A stretch of DNA of 11,030 nt from JBBPYR01 sp038199755 (GCA_038199755.1 JBBPYR010000128.1:1-11030), one strand, 5' to 3'. Counted from the first letter of the stretch, positions 1 to 6,245 are shown. Notes: generated by a model from the letters alone, not told the origin. A program made the numbers and translations.

Positions 1-85
1 CCGATGACTCTTTCTTTGTGCGGTAATCTCGCTATACTACAAACGCAAAATCGCCAGCGTTTTACGTTTGCGGCGTTTCGATACT

Positions 86-229
86 ATGGCGTTTGTACCA
101 CAATCGCTGCTTGAACAACGCAAAGCAACCGCCGAACAACTCGCCCGTAAACAACGGATGGCGGCCAGCATTCGCCGCATTCAACAGCTTTATGCCCCGC
201 TGCACCCACGCCCGCTGCGCCGCGCTTGA
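86..229 (+). CDS. Possible small ORF, 47 aa, unknown function
   Basis: The frame opens with ATG at 86 and ends at TGA 227-229. It encodes a basic, strongly helical peptide (LLEQRKATAEQLARKQRMAA in the middle, ending PLRRA). The composition looks more natural than the overlapping long frames on either strand. The frame is open back to position 8 but has no ATG or obvious SD upstream, so either the start is weak or the gene is a leftover fragment. TATACT at 33-38 resembles a -10 box, but I see no convincing -35. An imperfect inverted repeat (AAACGCAAAA/TTTTACGTTT, 41-69) would sit in the leader. A 5-bp hairpin CCCGC/GCGGG (231-244) follows the stop. No family recognised. Confidence 0.3.
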   Translation: MAFVPQSLLEQRKATAEQLARKQRMAASIRRIQQLYAPLHPRPLRRA

Positions 230-294
230 TCCCGCTAACGCGGGTACGTCTCGTCCTCGAACAACTGCCGTGCGCATGCTACTCCTCATCATTT

Positions 295-356
295 CCTGTT
301 TACCTGTTTTCCTACCTGTTTTTCTGTCAAACATCTCCTGTTTTGTTACCTGTTTT
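295..356 (+). repeat. Cluster of five CCTGTTT direct repeats (iteron-like)
   Basis: CCTGTTT occurs at 295, 303, 315, 337 and 349, and three copies extend to ACCTGTTTT (302-310, 314-322, 348-356). A degenerate TTCTGTC lies between the third and fourth copies. Start-to-start spacings are 8, 12, 22 and 12. The cluster borders an A/T-rich stretch and precedes a hairpin-rich GC-rich region. Closely spaced direct repeats of this kind are typical binding sites for plasmid replication initiators or partition proteins, but no initiator gene lies beside them here. Confidence 0.6.
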
Positions 357-505
357 ATAAGGTGTTTTCTTTATACAAAACAGAAAACCGCCGCTCACAA
401 AACACCCTCCACAACACTTTACCCCGTTATTTGGCATAGCGCACTCTATGAGCAAGTATCCTCCCCGCTGCGGCCATCGAGGCCTGGCGGGGAAGCGGGA
501 AGGAC

Positions 506-539
506 CTCGTGTGCGAGGCTCGATGCCGACGCACACGAG
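506..539. repeat. 10-bp perfect inverted repeat (hairpin)
   Basis: CTCGTGTGCG (506-515) pairs with CGCACACGAG (530-539) across a 14-base loop. No T tract follows on either strand, so it is not an obvious intrinsic terminator. It may be a protein-binding site or a structured DNA/RNA element. Confidence 0.6.
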
Positions 540-580
540 CGCCGTCAGGCTCCCCGCGCTGCGCCCATCCTTTCGAGGAC

Positions 581-626
581 AGAAAAGCCCCACCTGCGGC
601 GGGCTTTTCTTCCCCATGTCATGGGG
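581..626. terminator. Bidirectional terminator-like hairpin plus palindrome
   Basis: AGAAAAGCCC (581-590) pairs perfectly with GGGCTTTTCT (601-610), giving the A/T-outside, GC-inside stem typical of bidirectional terminators. It is followed at once by the palindrome CCCCATG-T-CATGGGG (612-626). The T run is part of the stem and short, so terminator activity is plausible but not certain. Confidence 0.45.
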
Positions 627-653
627 CCTCGGCGGATGGGCTACGCTGGAAGC

Positions 654-829
654 CCGACTACTGAAGCAATCCGCCTCGTCGGCACGGGTCACCGTGATGG
701 TCTGACGCCCATTGGCCGCTGCCCCGCCGCCACCGCGGTGCCCTTGCTCGCTGGTCGCTCGCTACGGCGGATCGCTCACCCGCCCGGCACCTGCTGCGCC
801 GGTCACGTTCGCTTTTCTTCAGTAGTCGG
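654..829. repeat. 13-bp inverted repeat enclosing about 150 bp
   Basis: CCGACTACTGAAG (654-666) is an exact reverse complement of CTTCAGTAGTCGG (817-829). The interior is GC-rich with short palindromes and no credible gene. A related direct repeat, GCCTCGTCG, occurs at 673-681 and 829-837. I see no target-site duplication, so a miniature transposon is possible but not shown. Confidence 0.5.
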
Positions 830-1154
830 CCTCGTCGCTTCGCTTCCTCGCCGACGGCGTGCGCCAGCGGCCTCCTCCCCACGCTATGCTCCCCGCCTGC
901 CGCTGGCGCTGGTTGTCTCACGCGTTGCGTGAGCCATTTTTCCGCTCGCGCGACAGATGCCCTTGGTTTGCCAATCCGATAGTCACGGGACAAGATTGCT
1001 GTTGCATTTTTTGTTACACCATTGATCGCAAGCGGCGTGTTAGATGCCCTGCTATGCCCGCTATTTAGGCCGTACCGCTGCGATAGGGTTGAGGGGCGTG
1101 TCTTTGCCCATTGAAACGATCAGGCGCGTTGTAGACCGTTTTAAGCAGTTTTTG

Positions 1155-1174
1155 GCTATTGCTGCGGCAATAGC
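1155..1174. repeat. 8-bp hairpin GCTATTGC/GCAATAGC
   Basis: GCTATTGC (1155-1162) and GCAATAGC (1167-1174) form a perfect stem with a TGCG loop, just before the large structured element that starts at 1183. No T run follows on either strand. Confidence 0.6.
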
Positions 1175-1182
1175 GATGCCAC

Positions 1183-1336
1183 TTCAGCTTCTGCCTGCTC
1201 GGCCACGGGAAAGGTGCCATATGTATCAAGCACAAGCTTTCGGCTTGTATGCTGCCGAAAGTTCCCCGTTTGGATGCCACGGGGAATCCTTGACACATAT
1301 GGCGGTGGTATGGCGTCCGAGCAGGCAGAAGCTGAA
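1183..1336. repeat. 154-bp nested inverted-repeat (cloverleaf-like) element
   Basis: A perfect 20-bp stem closes the element (1183-1202 with 1317-1336, arm starting TTCAGCTTCTGCC). Inside it, 1216-1230 pairs with 1289-1303 (GCCATATGT-n-TCAAG) at 14 of 15 positions. Within that are two small hairpins: ACAAGC/GCTTGT (1232-1237/1243-1248) and TTCCCCGT/ACGGGGAA (1262-1269/1279-1286). An alternative 8-bp pairing, CTTTCGGC/GCCGAAAG (1237-1244/1254-1261), competes with the first hairpin. The element is non-coding and lies about 90 bp before the plus-strand operon. Candidates are a structured RNA, a transfer or replication origin, a recombination site, or a miniature transposon with 20-bp terminal repeats. 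The pairing is certain; the function is not. Confidence 0.7.
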
Positions 1337-1391
1337 TAAAAAAGGACGAGATGTGTGATGGCGAAAAACGGTTGCTCTTTAACATTTGAGT

Positions 1392-1400
1392 TTATGCACA
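1392..1400 (+). promoter_or_regulatory. DnaA-box-like 9-mer TTATGCACA
   Basis: This fits the DnaA-box consensus TTATNCACA exactly. It lies between the 154-bp structured element and the first plus-strand gene. A second near match, TTATACAAA, occurs at 371-379 beside the CCTGTTT repeats. A single match could be chance. Confidence 0.3.
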
Positions 1401-1426
1401 GTAAGCGCAGAAAGGAGGTGATTATC

Positions 1427-1609
1427 ATGGAAAAAATACTAGCGATACCGTTGACCGCAAAGGAACTGCAAGCGGTCATTGACCTGATGGATTATGTCTT
1501 ACTCGATGCGTTGACGAGTGGCGCAAAAGACGAGGATGAGAAACGGTGGGCTTTTGACAACATCATCTTGGAGAAGCTGAAAACAGTCCAAACCCAAGCC
1601 CAGGCGTAA
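1427..1609 (+). CDS. Small acidic helical protein, 60 aa, unknown
   Basis: The start at ATG 1427 is chosen because AAAGGAGGTGAT (about 1411-1422) precedes it at normal spacing; the frame extends upstream but without translation signals. The peptide begins MEKILAIPLTAKELQAVIDL and reads as two helices with a conserved-looking LTAKELQ turn, then an acidic middle (KDEDEKRW) and a second amphipathic helix. No Cys, signal peptide or membrane segment is present. It is the first of three small genes in the same direction with near-identical SDs, ending at the terminator at 2396-2431. No family recognised; a small regulatory or accessory protein of a mobile element is likely from context. Confidence 0.7.
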   Translation: MEKILAIPLTAKELQAVIDLMDYVLLDALTSGAKDEDEKRWAFDNIILEKLKTVQTQAQA

Positions 1610-1641
1610 ATCGCCTTTAGCGAGGAGGAAGGAGGTGATGA

Positions 1642-1953
1642 ATGATGAAATTATTAACCGAAGCACTGAGAAAGCAATTGCCAGCGCTTTATGCTACGGA
1701 AGAGGAAAAAGACCCACTGGTGATATGTAAATTCTTCTATCCGTGTCACCCGTGGAGTTGGTACGCCATCGAGTTTGACGGTCAAGATATTTTCTTTGGC
1801 TGGGTCGATGGTCCCTGTTCGGAGCTCGGCTACTTTCGCTTATCCGAGCTGTTGGAGACCCGTGACAAGCTGGGCTGTCCCATTGAGCGGGATTTGTATT
1901 TTCAATCCTGTCGCTTGTCGAAGCTGAAAGCCGACCTTGCGCGAAACCAGTAG
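1642..1953 (+). CDS. DUF2958 family protein, 103 aa
   Basis: The protein has the hallmark run of this family: MKLLTEALRKQLPALYATEE near the start, then DPLVICKFF, WSWYAIEFDGQDIFFGWVDG at about residues 37-56, ELGYFRLSELLE at about 60-71, and PIERDLYF at about 79-86. DUF2958 proteins are short, usually encoded on plasmids, ICEs and phage-like elements, and have no established function. Length matches a complete member. Two ATGs lie in tandem (1642 and 1645) behind AAGGAGGTGAT, and either could be used. It lies 32 bp after the 60-aa gene and 39 bp before the zinc-ribbon gene, almost certainly in one operon. Confidence 0.85.
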   Translation: MMKLLTEALRKQLPALYATEEEKDPLVICKFFYPCHPWSWYAIEFDGQDIFFGWVDGPCSELGYFRLSELLETRDKLGCPIERDLYFQSCRLSKLKADLARNQ

Positions 1954-1992
1954 CGACGTGAACAAGAAGACGGAAAGGAGGTGATATTCTTT

Positions 1993-2379
1993 ATGATTGA
2001 ATTATTTTTGTCCAGTGACGGGAAGCATACATGTCACGTTTCAGCCGATACACCGGAACAGTTACGCGACTTGGTGCCCGTCGCCAAAGCGCTGTATCGA
2101 GAGGTTGTTGCAGAATTTGGCACGAAAGGTCAAGTGTTGCCCGAAGCAACACCGAGCACAAGCAACGGCCATGCCGCCGTGGGCAAGCGCATTGATACCG
2201 TAGCGCAAGCCCAAGCGGCGGTGACGCCACTCTGTCCGGTGCACAACACGCCGATGAAATATCGGCAAGGCCGGATGGGGCCGTTCTGGTCCTGCCCGCG
2301 CAGGAAGCCAGATGGCAGATGGTGTCAGGTCACGCAGGAAGTGAGCGACACCGGGAACGGGTATACACATGCTGCATAA
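1993..2379 (+). CDS. Zinc-ribbon protein, 128 aa
   Basis: I chose ATG 1993 rather than the GTG at 1981 because that GTG is part of the SD (AAAGGAGGTGAT, about 1975-1986). The N-terminal part (MIELFLSSDGKHTCHVSADT) suggests a small beta domain, followed by a helix at about 21-43. A low-complexity A/Q/T linker runs from about 48 to 78. The C-terminal part holds Cys81-x2-His84-x16-Cys101-x9-Cys111 with an FWSCP context, as in short zinc ribbons of the topoisomerase or nuclease-associated type. This suggests nucleic-acid or protein binding, not catalysis. It is the last gene of the plus-strand operon, 17 bp before a strong terminator. The exact family is not recognised. Confidence 0.75.
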   Translation: MIELFLSSDGKHTCHVSADTPEQLRDLVPVAKALYREVVAEFGTKGQVLPEATPSTSNGHAAVGKRIDTVAQAQAAVTPLCPVHNTPMKYRQGRMGPFWSCPRRKPDGRWCQVTQEVSDTGNGYTHAA

Positions 2380-2395
2380 GGGCAGCGAACTTAGC

Positions 2396-2431
2396 AACGG
2401 GCTACGTCTTCGCCGGCGTAGCCCGTTTTTT
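2396..2431 (+). terminator. Intrinsic terminator of the plus-strand operon
   Basis: AACGGGCTACG (2396-2406) pairs with CGTAGCCCGTT (2417-2427), and the stem can extend inward by a T-G and a C-G pair. A run of six T (2426-2431) follows on the plus strand. It lies 17 bp after the zinc-ribbon gene and 18 bp before the end of the convergent minus-strand gene. On the minus strand no T run follows. Confidence 0.9.
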
Positions 2432-2448
2432 GTGCAGTCTCCAGTCTA

Positions 2449-3480
2449 TCATGACGCCAATAGCGCATGCAGCCCTTCTCCATTCGCGCGTTGCCAGATG
2501 GTGCCAGAGAGCGCGGTGTCAGCGGTGAGCTGATCAAAGGTCGTGAACCAGAAGCGCTTACTCGGGGTCACTTTCTCCGTCGCTTGCTTGAGATGGGTAA
2601 GCCGCACGTCACCCGTGGTAATCGTGAGGACATGGGCAACCACGTCACCATAGCGCTGTTGGTAGGCCAGTGCTTCAAAGTAGGCGATATAGGTGCGGAT
2701 CTTGCGCATCCAGCCCCGCTGTGCCCAATTATTCGGTTCTACGGTCACGGTACGCCGATCAACCTCCACCATGAAATACGCGCGCTTGCCATCGGGATTA
2801 CGCAGACAAAGGAAGGCATCAGGCACGACGGCCGCTTTGTGGTTTGTGCCGTCTGGGTCAGTGATGTAAACGACATCACACAGGTCGTCACTTCTGAGTT
2901 CCAGTTCGTTGTACCAGGATTCCACCTGAAGGCCCCGTGCTTCCGCCGCTTGCGTAAGGGCGATGCGTATATCGGTGGTATCTAACAGATGTTGCAAGAA
3001 GGGCCAGTTGGCTTCGCGTTCGTGGGGTTTATAGTCAATCGAAGCCAGTTCAATCCCTAAATGCTCGGCTAGCATTTGGGCCCCGGCTTTATCCAAAGCA
3101 TAGAGCAAGGGACTGGTACCGCCTGTATGTTGCTGGACCAGGGGGGTAATCCGGCGAATGAGCCTGGCATCGTGCATCAGCTTCAAGCGACGTCTTGTGG
3201 CTACAATCTGGCCGTGTGTGCCGCCGCGATTTTCTTTCCAAAACAGGGCTTGTATCTGTGGTGCAGTCATATAGCGGCACGTCATCAGCTCTTGCCAGAA
3301 GGCATAATCACGCCATGTTAAGCGAATGTTGGCTACTTCATCGCCAGGTGATGGCTTCGTCGTCGGTTGGCGAGGCTTGGGCGGTGGTGGCTCCATTGGT
3401 GTCTCCGTTGGTGTGAGCGCTGGGCGCCGTGGTGGCTCTTGGTAGAGAATGACTTTGGGTGTCATGAGCAGCGTCTCCAT
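2449..3480 (-). CDS. Replication-relaxation family protein (Replic_Relax), up to 343 aa
   Basis: The protein has a proline-rich N-terminal tail (about 15-46), then a winged-helix region (about 52-145: MTAPQIQALFW, RRRLKLMHDARLIRRI, LLYALDKAGAQML). A C-terminal domain carries a PD-(D/E)xK-like pattern: Pro220-Asp221, then Glu239-Val-Asp241, with Lys260 in a following helix. This matches the Replic_Relax family, linked to plasmid replication or relaxation and often encoded near conjugative coupling ATPases. The start is ambiguous. ATG 3480 has no SD; ATG 3465 has GGAG 9 bases upstream; ATG 3396 (MEPPPPKP) has GGAG 6 bases upstream. With the two long starts it overlaps the end of the ATPase gene by 128-143 bp. 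It is last in the minus-strand set and converges on the plus-strand terminator. A role in DNA processing for transfer is inferred. Confidence 0.85.
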   Translation of the reverse strand: METLLMTPKVILYQEPPRRPALTPTETPMEPPPPKPRQPTTKPSPGDEVANIRLTWRDYAFWQELMTCRYMTAPQIQALFWKENRGGTHGQIVATRRRLKLMHDARLIRRITPLVQQHTGGTSPLLYALDKAGAQMLAEHLGIELASIDYKPHEREANWPFLQHLLDTTDIRIALTQAAEARGLQVESWYNELELRSDDLCDVVYITDPDGTNHKAAVVPDAFLCLRNPDGKRAYFMVEVDRRTVTVEPNNWAQRGWMRKIRTYIAYFEALAYQQRYGDVVAHVLTITTGDVRLTHLKQATEKVTPSKRFWFTTFDQLTADTALSGTIWQRANGEGLHALLAS

Positions 3481-5140
3481 TCATTGTATCATGGGCGCTA
3501 CGGGCTTTTTCTTTGGGCTTGTCCGCTTTCTTCTTCGGCGGCTTTTGGTCGAGCTGCACCGCAGGCCGCCGCTGATTGATTTCATCGAGTAGTTCTTTGA
3601 CGGGAATGCCGCAGGCTTGCCGCAGACATTGCCGGAAGTAGGCGATATAGGATTCATCCGGGTACTGGCCCTCGTCCTCATGAGCAAGGCTGAGCTCGCG
3701 CACCTGATGATTGATTTTCCCTTCCCCGGTTGCGGCCCGAACGAGGAATTCGAAGCGTTGTAACTGTTTTAGTTGGTCGGCAAACATGGTCAGCTGCTCT
3801 TCCAGAGTAAATTCAACGGTGCGGGTATCAATGACGGTCGGGATACTGCGGTCAGGCCCAAAAGGCGGTGGTGTGGTCCCGTTTCGTAAGGATTCAGCCA
3901 TACCCATCCAGACGTTCTCGATTTTTTTGATCAAGTATGGGTCGTAGATCAGCAGATTTTTCGCAATGATTAAGGCATCCTCATGATTTGCAATGCGGCC
4001 CGCCACCATCGTGCCTAACTGGAGGAGCACATTCTGCACGCCAGGTTCAACCGAGGAGAGACTCTGTAAAGCCAGGACCAAATTGACGCCATAGTTACGG
4101 GCATGCCGCGCCGCTAACTCTTCCAAGTCTTGCGCGAGTAAGGAACGCCCATTTCCGTCCTGCTGGGAGAGCATGTCGGCCAGCTCATCGATAATTAACG
4201 TGATAGGCTGCGCTCGGCCTGCCATGCCGCGGTATTTGATATAATCCGTGAAGGATTTGAAATACCAGAGCATACTGAATTGGCGACTATCGGGGTCATG
4301 CACATGGCGCAGGTCAATCAGGACTGTATGCCCTTCTCGACTGACTTTTTCCCAGTCAATACCCTGGCCTTGGCCGCTAAAGCTGGCTAACAACAAGGGG
4401 TCACTGAAAAAAGGAATGAGCTTGGTGATGAAGCTACCGGTACGCTTCTCGCGTAAACTGTGGCTGGATGGGTCCATCATTTGACGGAAGTACTCGACTG
4501 CAGGGGCTAGCATCGGATCGCTGGCGAGCGCTTGTTTCAATTCCTCTTTAAATCTTCCCGGCTGCTGAACGAGTGCAGTCACAAAATCGAGCTGTTTACC
4601 CAGTGCGGTGGCAATCATTCCAGCGTTGATGGCGCAGGCATAAAGACTGTTCCAGCCGAGAATTGGGGCTGATTGTAAATCGGGATCTTGCCGCTTGATG
4701 ATAGAGGGGAAGCGGTTCGCGATGGTAAACAGCGTATCTCGTTCCCCAAGGCGATAAAAGAGGGGTGGTGGCAGAATATAGTCCTCTGCGCCGACATCGA
4801 CATAGGTGATGCGCGGCCAAAACTGTTCTCGCCATGCTCCTGGTCGACGAACTATGCGGTCGAGCAGATTATCAATCGTGCTGCCCGTGGGATCGATGAT
4901 GACCAGTGGCTTTCGCTTTTTTACCTCATAATAGCCAAGCAAGCGGCCTAGTAGTCTCGACTTGCCTGAGCCACTGGCGCCAATCAGGGCCATATGAATC
5001 TTCGCTGCCCCAGGAGGAAAGAACCAGAGCTCTCTGGCCTCCTTCAGTGGCAGATAGGTTGTAAAACTATCCAGACGCTGATACCGTGCATAGGAGGCAG
5101 GCGGCGTCATCCGTACTACTTCGGTGGATTGTTGTTCCAT
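3338..5140 (-). CDS. HerA/VirD4-like (TraG-type) DNA-translocating ATPase, 600 aa
   Basis: This is a P-loop ATPase of the FtsK/HerA superfamily, conjugative coupling-protein side. Walker A is GASGSGKS at 54-61, followed by VIIDPTG (80-86). Walker B is ITLIIDELAD at 313-322 (Asp318-Glu319). The LALQSLSSVEP strand (356-366) and GTMVAGRIAN (376-385, possible Arg finger Arg382) fit the VirD4/TraG layout. The start at 5140 has AGGAG 6 bases upstream. There is no N-terminal membrane segment, unlike typical VirD4. The C-terminal 90 residues are low complexity (KKKADKPKEK, then T/A/H/D-rich) and overlap the next gene. The predicted job is to couple DNA to a transfer channel with the downstream replication-relaxation protein. 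A HerA-type defence ATPase is less likely. Confidence 0.85.
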   Translation of the reverse strand: MEQQSTEVVRMTPPASYARYQRLDSFTTYLPLKEARELWFFPPGAAKIHMALIGASGSGKSRLLGRLLGYYEVKKRKPLVIIDPTGSTIDNLLDRIVRRPGAWREQFWPRITYVDVGAEDYILPPPLFYRLGERDTLFTIANRFPSIIKRQDPDLQSAPILGWNSLYACAINAGMIATALGKQLDFVTALVQQPGRFKEELKQALASDPMLAPAVEYFRQMMDPSSHSLREKRTGSFITKLIPFFSDPLLLASFSGQGQGIDWEKVSREGHTVLIDLRHVHDPDSRQFSMLWYFKSFTDYIKYRGMAGRAQPITLIIDELADMLSQQDGNGRSLLAQDLEELAARHARNYGVNLVLALQSLSSVEPGVQNVLLQLGTMVAGRIANHEDALIIAKNLLIYDPYLIKKIENVWMGMAESLRNGTTPPPFGPDRSIPTVIDTRTVEFTLEEQLTMFADQLKQLQRFEFLVRAATGEGKINHQVRELSLAHEDEGQYPDESYIAYFRQCLRQACGIPVKELLDEINQRRPAVQLDQKPPKKKADKPKEKARSAHDTMNGDAAHDTQSHSLPRATTAPSAHTNGDTNGATTAQASPTDDEAITWR

Positions 5141-5165
5141 ACTATGCTCCTGTTAACGTGCTATA

Positions 5166-5203
5166 CTAAAAAAGTGGAGGGATTAGGCTTCGGCCTAATC
5201 CCT
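5166..5203 (-). terminator. Intrinsic terminator between the 117-aa gene and the ATPase gene
   Basis: AGGGATTAGGC/GCCTAATCCCT (5178-5188/5193-5203) forms an 11-bp stem. On the minus strand the loop reads CGAA, and after TCCAC a T run follows (plus-strand A run at 5168-5173). It lies just after the 117-aa gene and before the ATPase start at 5140, so it may reduce read-through into the ATPase gene or end a separate unit. No clear promoter is visible in the remaining 25 bp. Confidence 0.75.
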
Positions 5204-5211
5204 TGCCGGCA

Positions 5212-5565
5212 TCAGAAGACGCCTTCTTTTGACGGCTGCTTCGGGTGAAGGAAGCGGTACAGGTAGCCGACCAGCCACGGAATGGTTCGAGTCACGAATT
5301 GCTGGATGAGCCAGTCGCACGTTTTCAGTGCTTTCTCTAGCAGGAACGCAACCAGCGAAAACGGAAAGATGAGCGCCGGTGAGGGGCGCTTGACCAGCCG
5401 TTCATGCACGACGCGCCGGGTGACCACGGCGGGTGGCACATACGGCGGAGGCTTCGCTTGGCGATCCATCATTTCGTTGAGTTTTTTTAATTCAACGATG
5501 GCTTTATCCATCCGTGCAATTAACGGAAACTCATCGCCATACCGGTAGACGGTAACTTCTGACAT
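5212..5565 (-). CDS. Small membrane-associated protein with N-terminal coiled coil, 117 aa
   Basis: The start at 5565 follows AAGGGGGTGA at good spacing. The N-terminal half has a coiled-coil-like helix (about 16-36, MDKAIVELKKLNEMMDRQ), then a proline-rich linker (39-45) and a basic patch (50-61). A hydrophobic segment at 62-77 (ALIFPFSLVAFLLE) is followed by a second amphipathic to hydrophobic helix (84-106). This looks like a one- or two-pass or membrane-surface protein with a basic tail. It is directly upstream of the soluble coupling-type ATPase. Because that ATPase lacks a membrane anchor, this protein is a candidate anchor or partner (inference). No named family recognised. Confidence 0.7.
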   Translation of the reverse strand: MSEVTVYRYGDEFPLIARMDKAIVELKKLNEMMDRQAKPPPYVPPAVVTRRVVHERLVKRPSPALIFPFSLVAFLLEKALKTCDWLIQQFVTRTIPWLVGYLYRFLHPKQPSKEGVF

Positions 5566-5587
5566 TGTTACTTCACCCCCTTCTTAA

Positions 5588-5651
5588 AGCAGATCAAAAT
5601 GCTGATAAAAAAAGGTTGATCTGCTCCCGCTAAGGCAGTTGCCCTAGTGGG
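5588..5651. repeat. Two adjacent hairpins in the leader of the 117-aa gene
   Basis: AGCAGATCAA/TTGATCTGCT (5588-5597/5616-5625) is a perfect 10-bp stem whose loop contains an A/T run. CCCGCTAAGGCA/TGCCCTAGTGGG (5626-5637/5640-5651) pairs at 10 of 12 positions plus one G-T. On the minus strand the second hairpin forms first, and a T7 run lies 12 bases after it, inside the loop of the other. This could act as attenuation or a processing signal ahead of the gene starting at 5565. Confidence 0.6.
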
Positions 5652-5722
5652 AAGAGATCATCCAGCAGCCGACAGAAGGTCGTTGTTTGGTGCCGTTTCG
5701 GTGGAGCAAGGTTTTCACCCGC

Positions 5723-5762
5723 CCCCATAAAAACAGCATGGGATCATCCTGTGCTTATGGGG
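5723..5762. repeat. Composite hairpin in the intergenic gap
   Basis: CCCCATA/TATGGGG (5723-5729/5756-5762), AGCA/TGCT (5735-5738/5752-5755) and GGA/TCC (5741-5743/5747-5749) stack into one long irregular hairpin with a one-sided A-rich bulge. No T run follows on either strand. Confidence 0.55.
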
Positions 5763-5777
5763 AGTGGTGAATATAAA

Positions 5778-5814
5778 TGTCGTGCCTTTGGCGGGACTGC
5801 ACAAAGGCACGACA
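5778..5814 (-). terminator. Strong 13-bp hairpin after the proline-run gene, terminator-like
   Basis: TGTCGTGCCTTTG (5778-5790) pairs perfectly with CAAAGGCACGACA (5802-5814) over an 11-base loop. It lies 6 bp past the stop at 5820. On the minus strand the next bases are TTTATATTC, a weak T-rich tail, so it probably ends or thins the long upstream unit. Confidence 0.65.
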
Positions 5815-5819
5815 ACGGG

Positions 5820-6245
5820 TTAGCGTCGAATGAATTCACCGAGCCTCGGACCGTCGATTTCCACCACTTCTATCACTGGTGGCGGTGGCGGCGGTGGCGG
5901 CTCAAACAAGAGCGGGGGATCAATGTTCAACTCGTGTTCTCTTAACTTGTGCATTGTCTCGATAAACACGGAGAAAATGCAGAGATGATCGCCATTACCG
6001 AGACAGTGCTTATGGTATTCAGGCACGCTCACGTAAAATTCGTAGTAGCGGTTGGCTACTTTGAGCCGCGTTTGATTGAGCAGGATGACATTGGAAGACG
6101 CCAACGCCTTTTGGCACACTGTATCGCGCCAGGCGACAAACTGCTTCGCGTACGCACATGATTGTTCTTCTTCCACCCGTTCTAACGTACAGCGACGAAA
6201 CGGGGGCTCATCTGGATTTTCTCGTACGATATAGGTGGCCATCAT
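5820..6245 (-). CDS. Unknown 141-aa protein with a run of eight prolines
   Basis: The start is placed at ATG 6245 because it overlaps the TGA of the preceding gene (ATGA, 4 bp), a classic coupling arrangement; the earlier in-frame ATG at 6257 lies inside that gene. The N-terminal 110 residues are mixed alpha/beta with scattered Cys (19, 30, 44, 81, 89) and a YYEFYVSVPEYHKH segment. Eight prolines at 116-123 are followed by VIEVVEIDGPRLGEFIRR. The proline run would need EF-P for efficient translation and may be a rigid spacer or docking stretch. There is no signal peptide or membrane segment. No family recognised. Confidence 0.7.
   Translation of the reverse strand: MMATYIVRENPDEPPFRRCTLERVEEEQSCAYAKQFVAWRDTVCQKALASSNVILLNQTRLKVANRYYEFYVSVPEYHKHCLGNGDHLCIFSVFIETMHKLREHELNIDPPLLFEPPPPPPPPVIEVVEIDGPRLGEFIRR

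Larger units (their letters stand above)
480..1010. other. GC-rich, hairpin-dense, apparently non-coding region
   Basis: Long frames cross this stretch on both strands at once, but their translations are rich in R, A, G, P and S, have no SD, and match no recognisable fold. I treat them as by-products of high G+C. What can be seen is a series of inverted repeats: a 10-bp stem at 506-515/530-539, a 10-bp terminator-like stem at 581-590/601-610, a 15-bp palindrome at 612-626 and a 13-bp widely spaced repeat at 654-666/817-829. Short GC-rich palindromes continue to about 1000. From about 1010 to 1150 I see nothing specific. Confidence 0.5.

Noticed and set aside
327..692. 121-codon minus-strand frame running across the CCTGTTT repeats and the GC-rich region
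   Set aside because: Its C-terminal end is a translation of the direct repeats (KTG repeats), it crosses terminator-like hairpins, and no SD is visible.
93..932. 279-codon plus-strand frame
   Set aside because: No SD, repeats translated as protein, composition unlike a real protein, and open frames on both strands due to high G+C.
658..993. 111-codon minus-strand frame rich in R, A and G
   Set aside because: It lies in the same GC-rich hairpin region, has no translation signal and no recognisable domain.
1290..1295. TTGACA, a perfect -35 box on the plus strand
   Set aside because: No -10-like sequence at 16-18 bases, and the hexamer is part of an arm of the large inverted repeat.
2467..2985. 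172-codon plus-strand frame opposite the replication-relaxation gene
   Set aside because: It is the shadow of a well-supported minus-strand gene and has no SD.
3338..5140. HerA-nuclease defence system made of the ATPase and the PD-(D/E)xK-like protein
   Set aside because: The nuclease-like partner fits Replic_Relax, and the setting among small membrane and accessory genes fits DNA transfer better. Not fully excluded.
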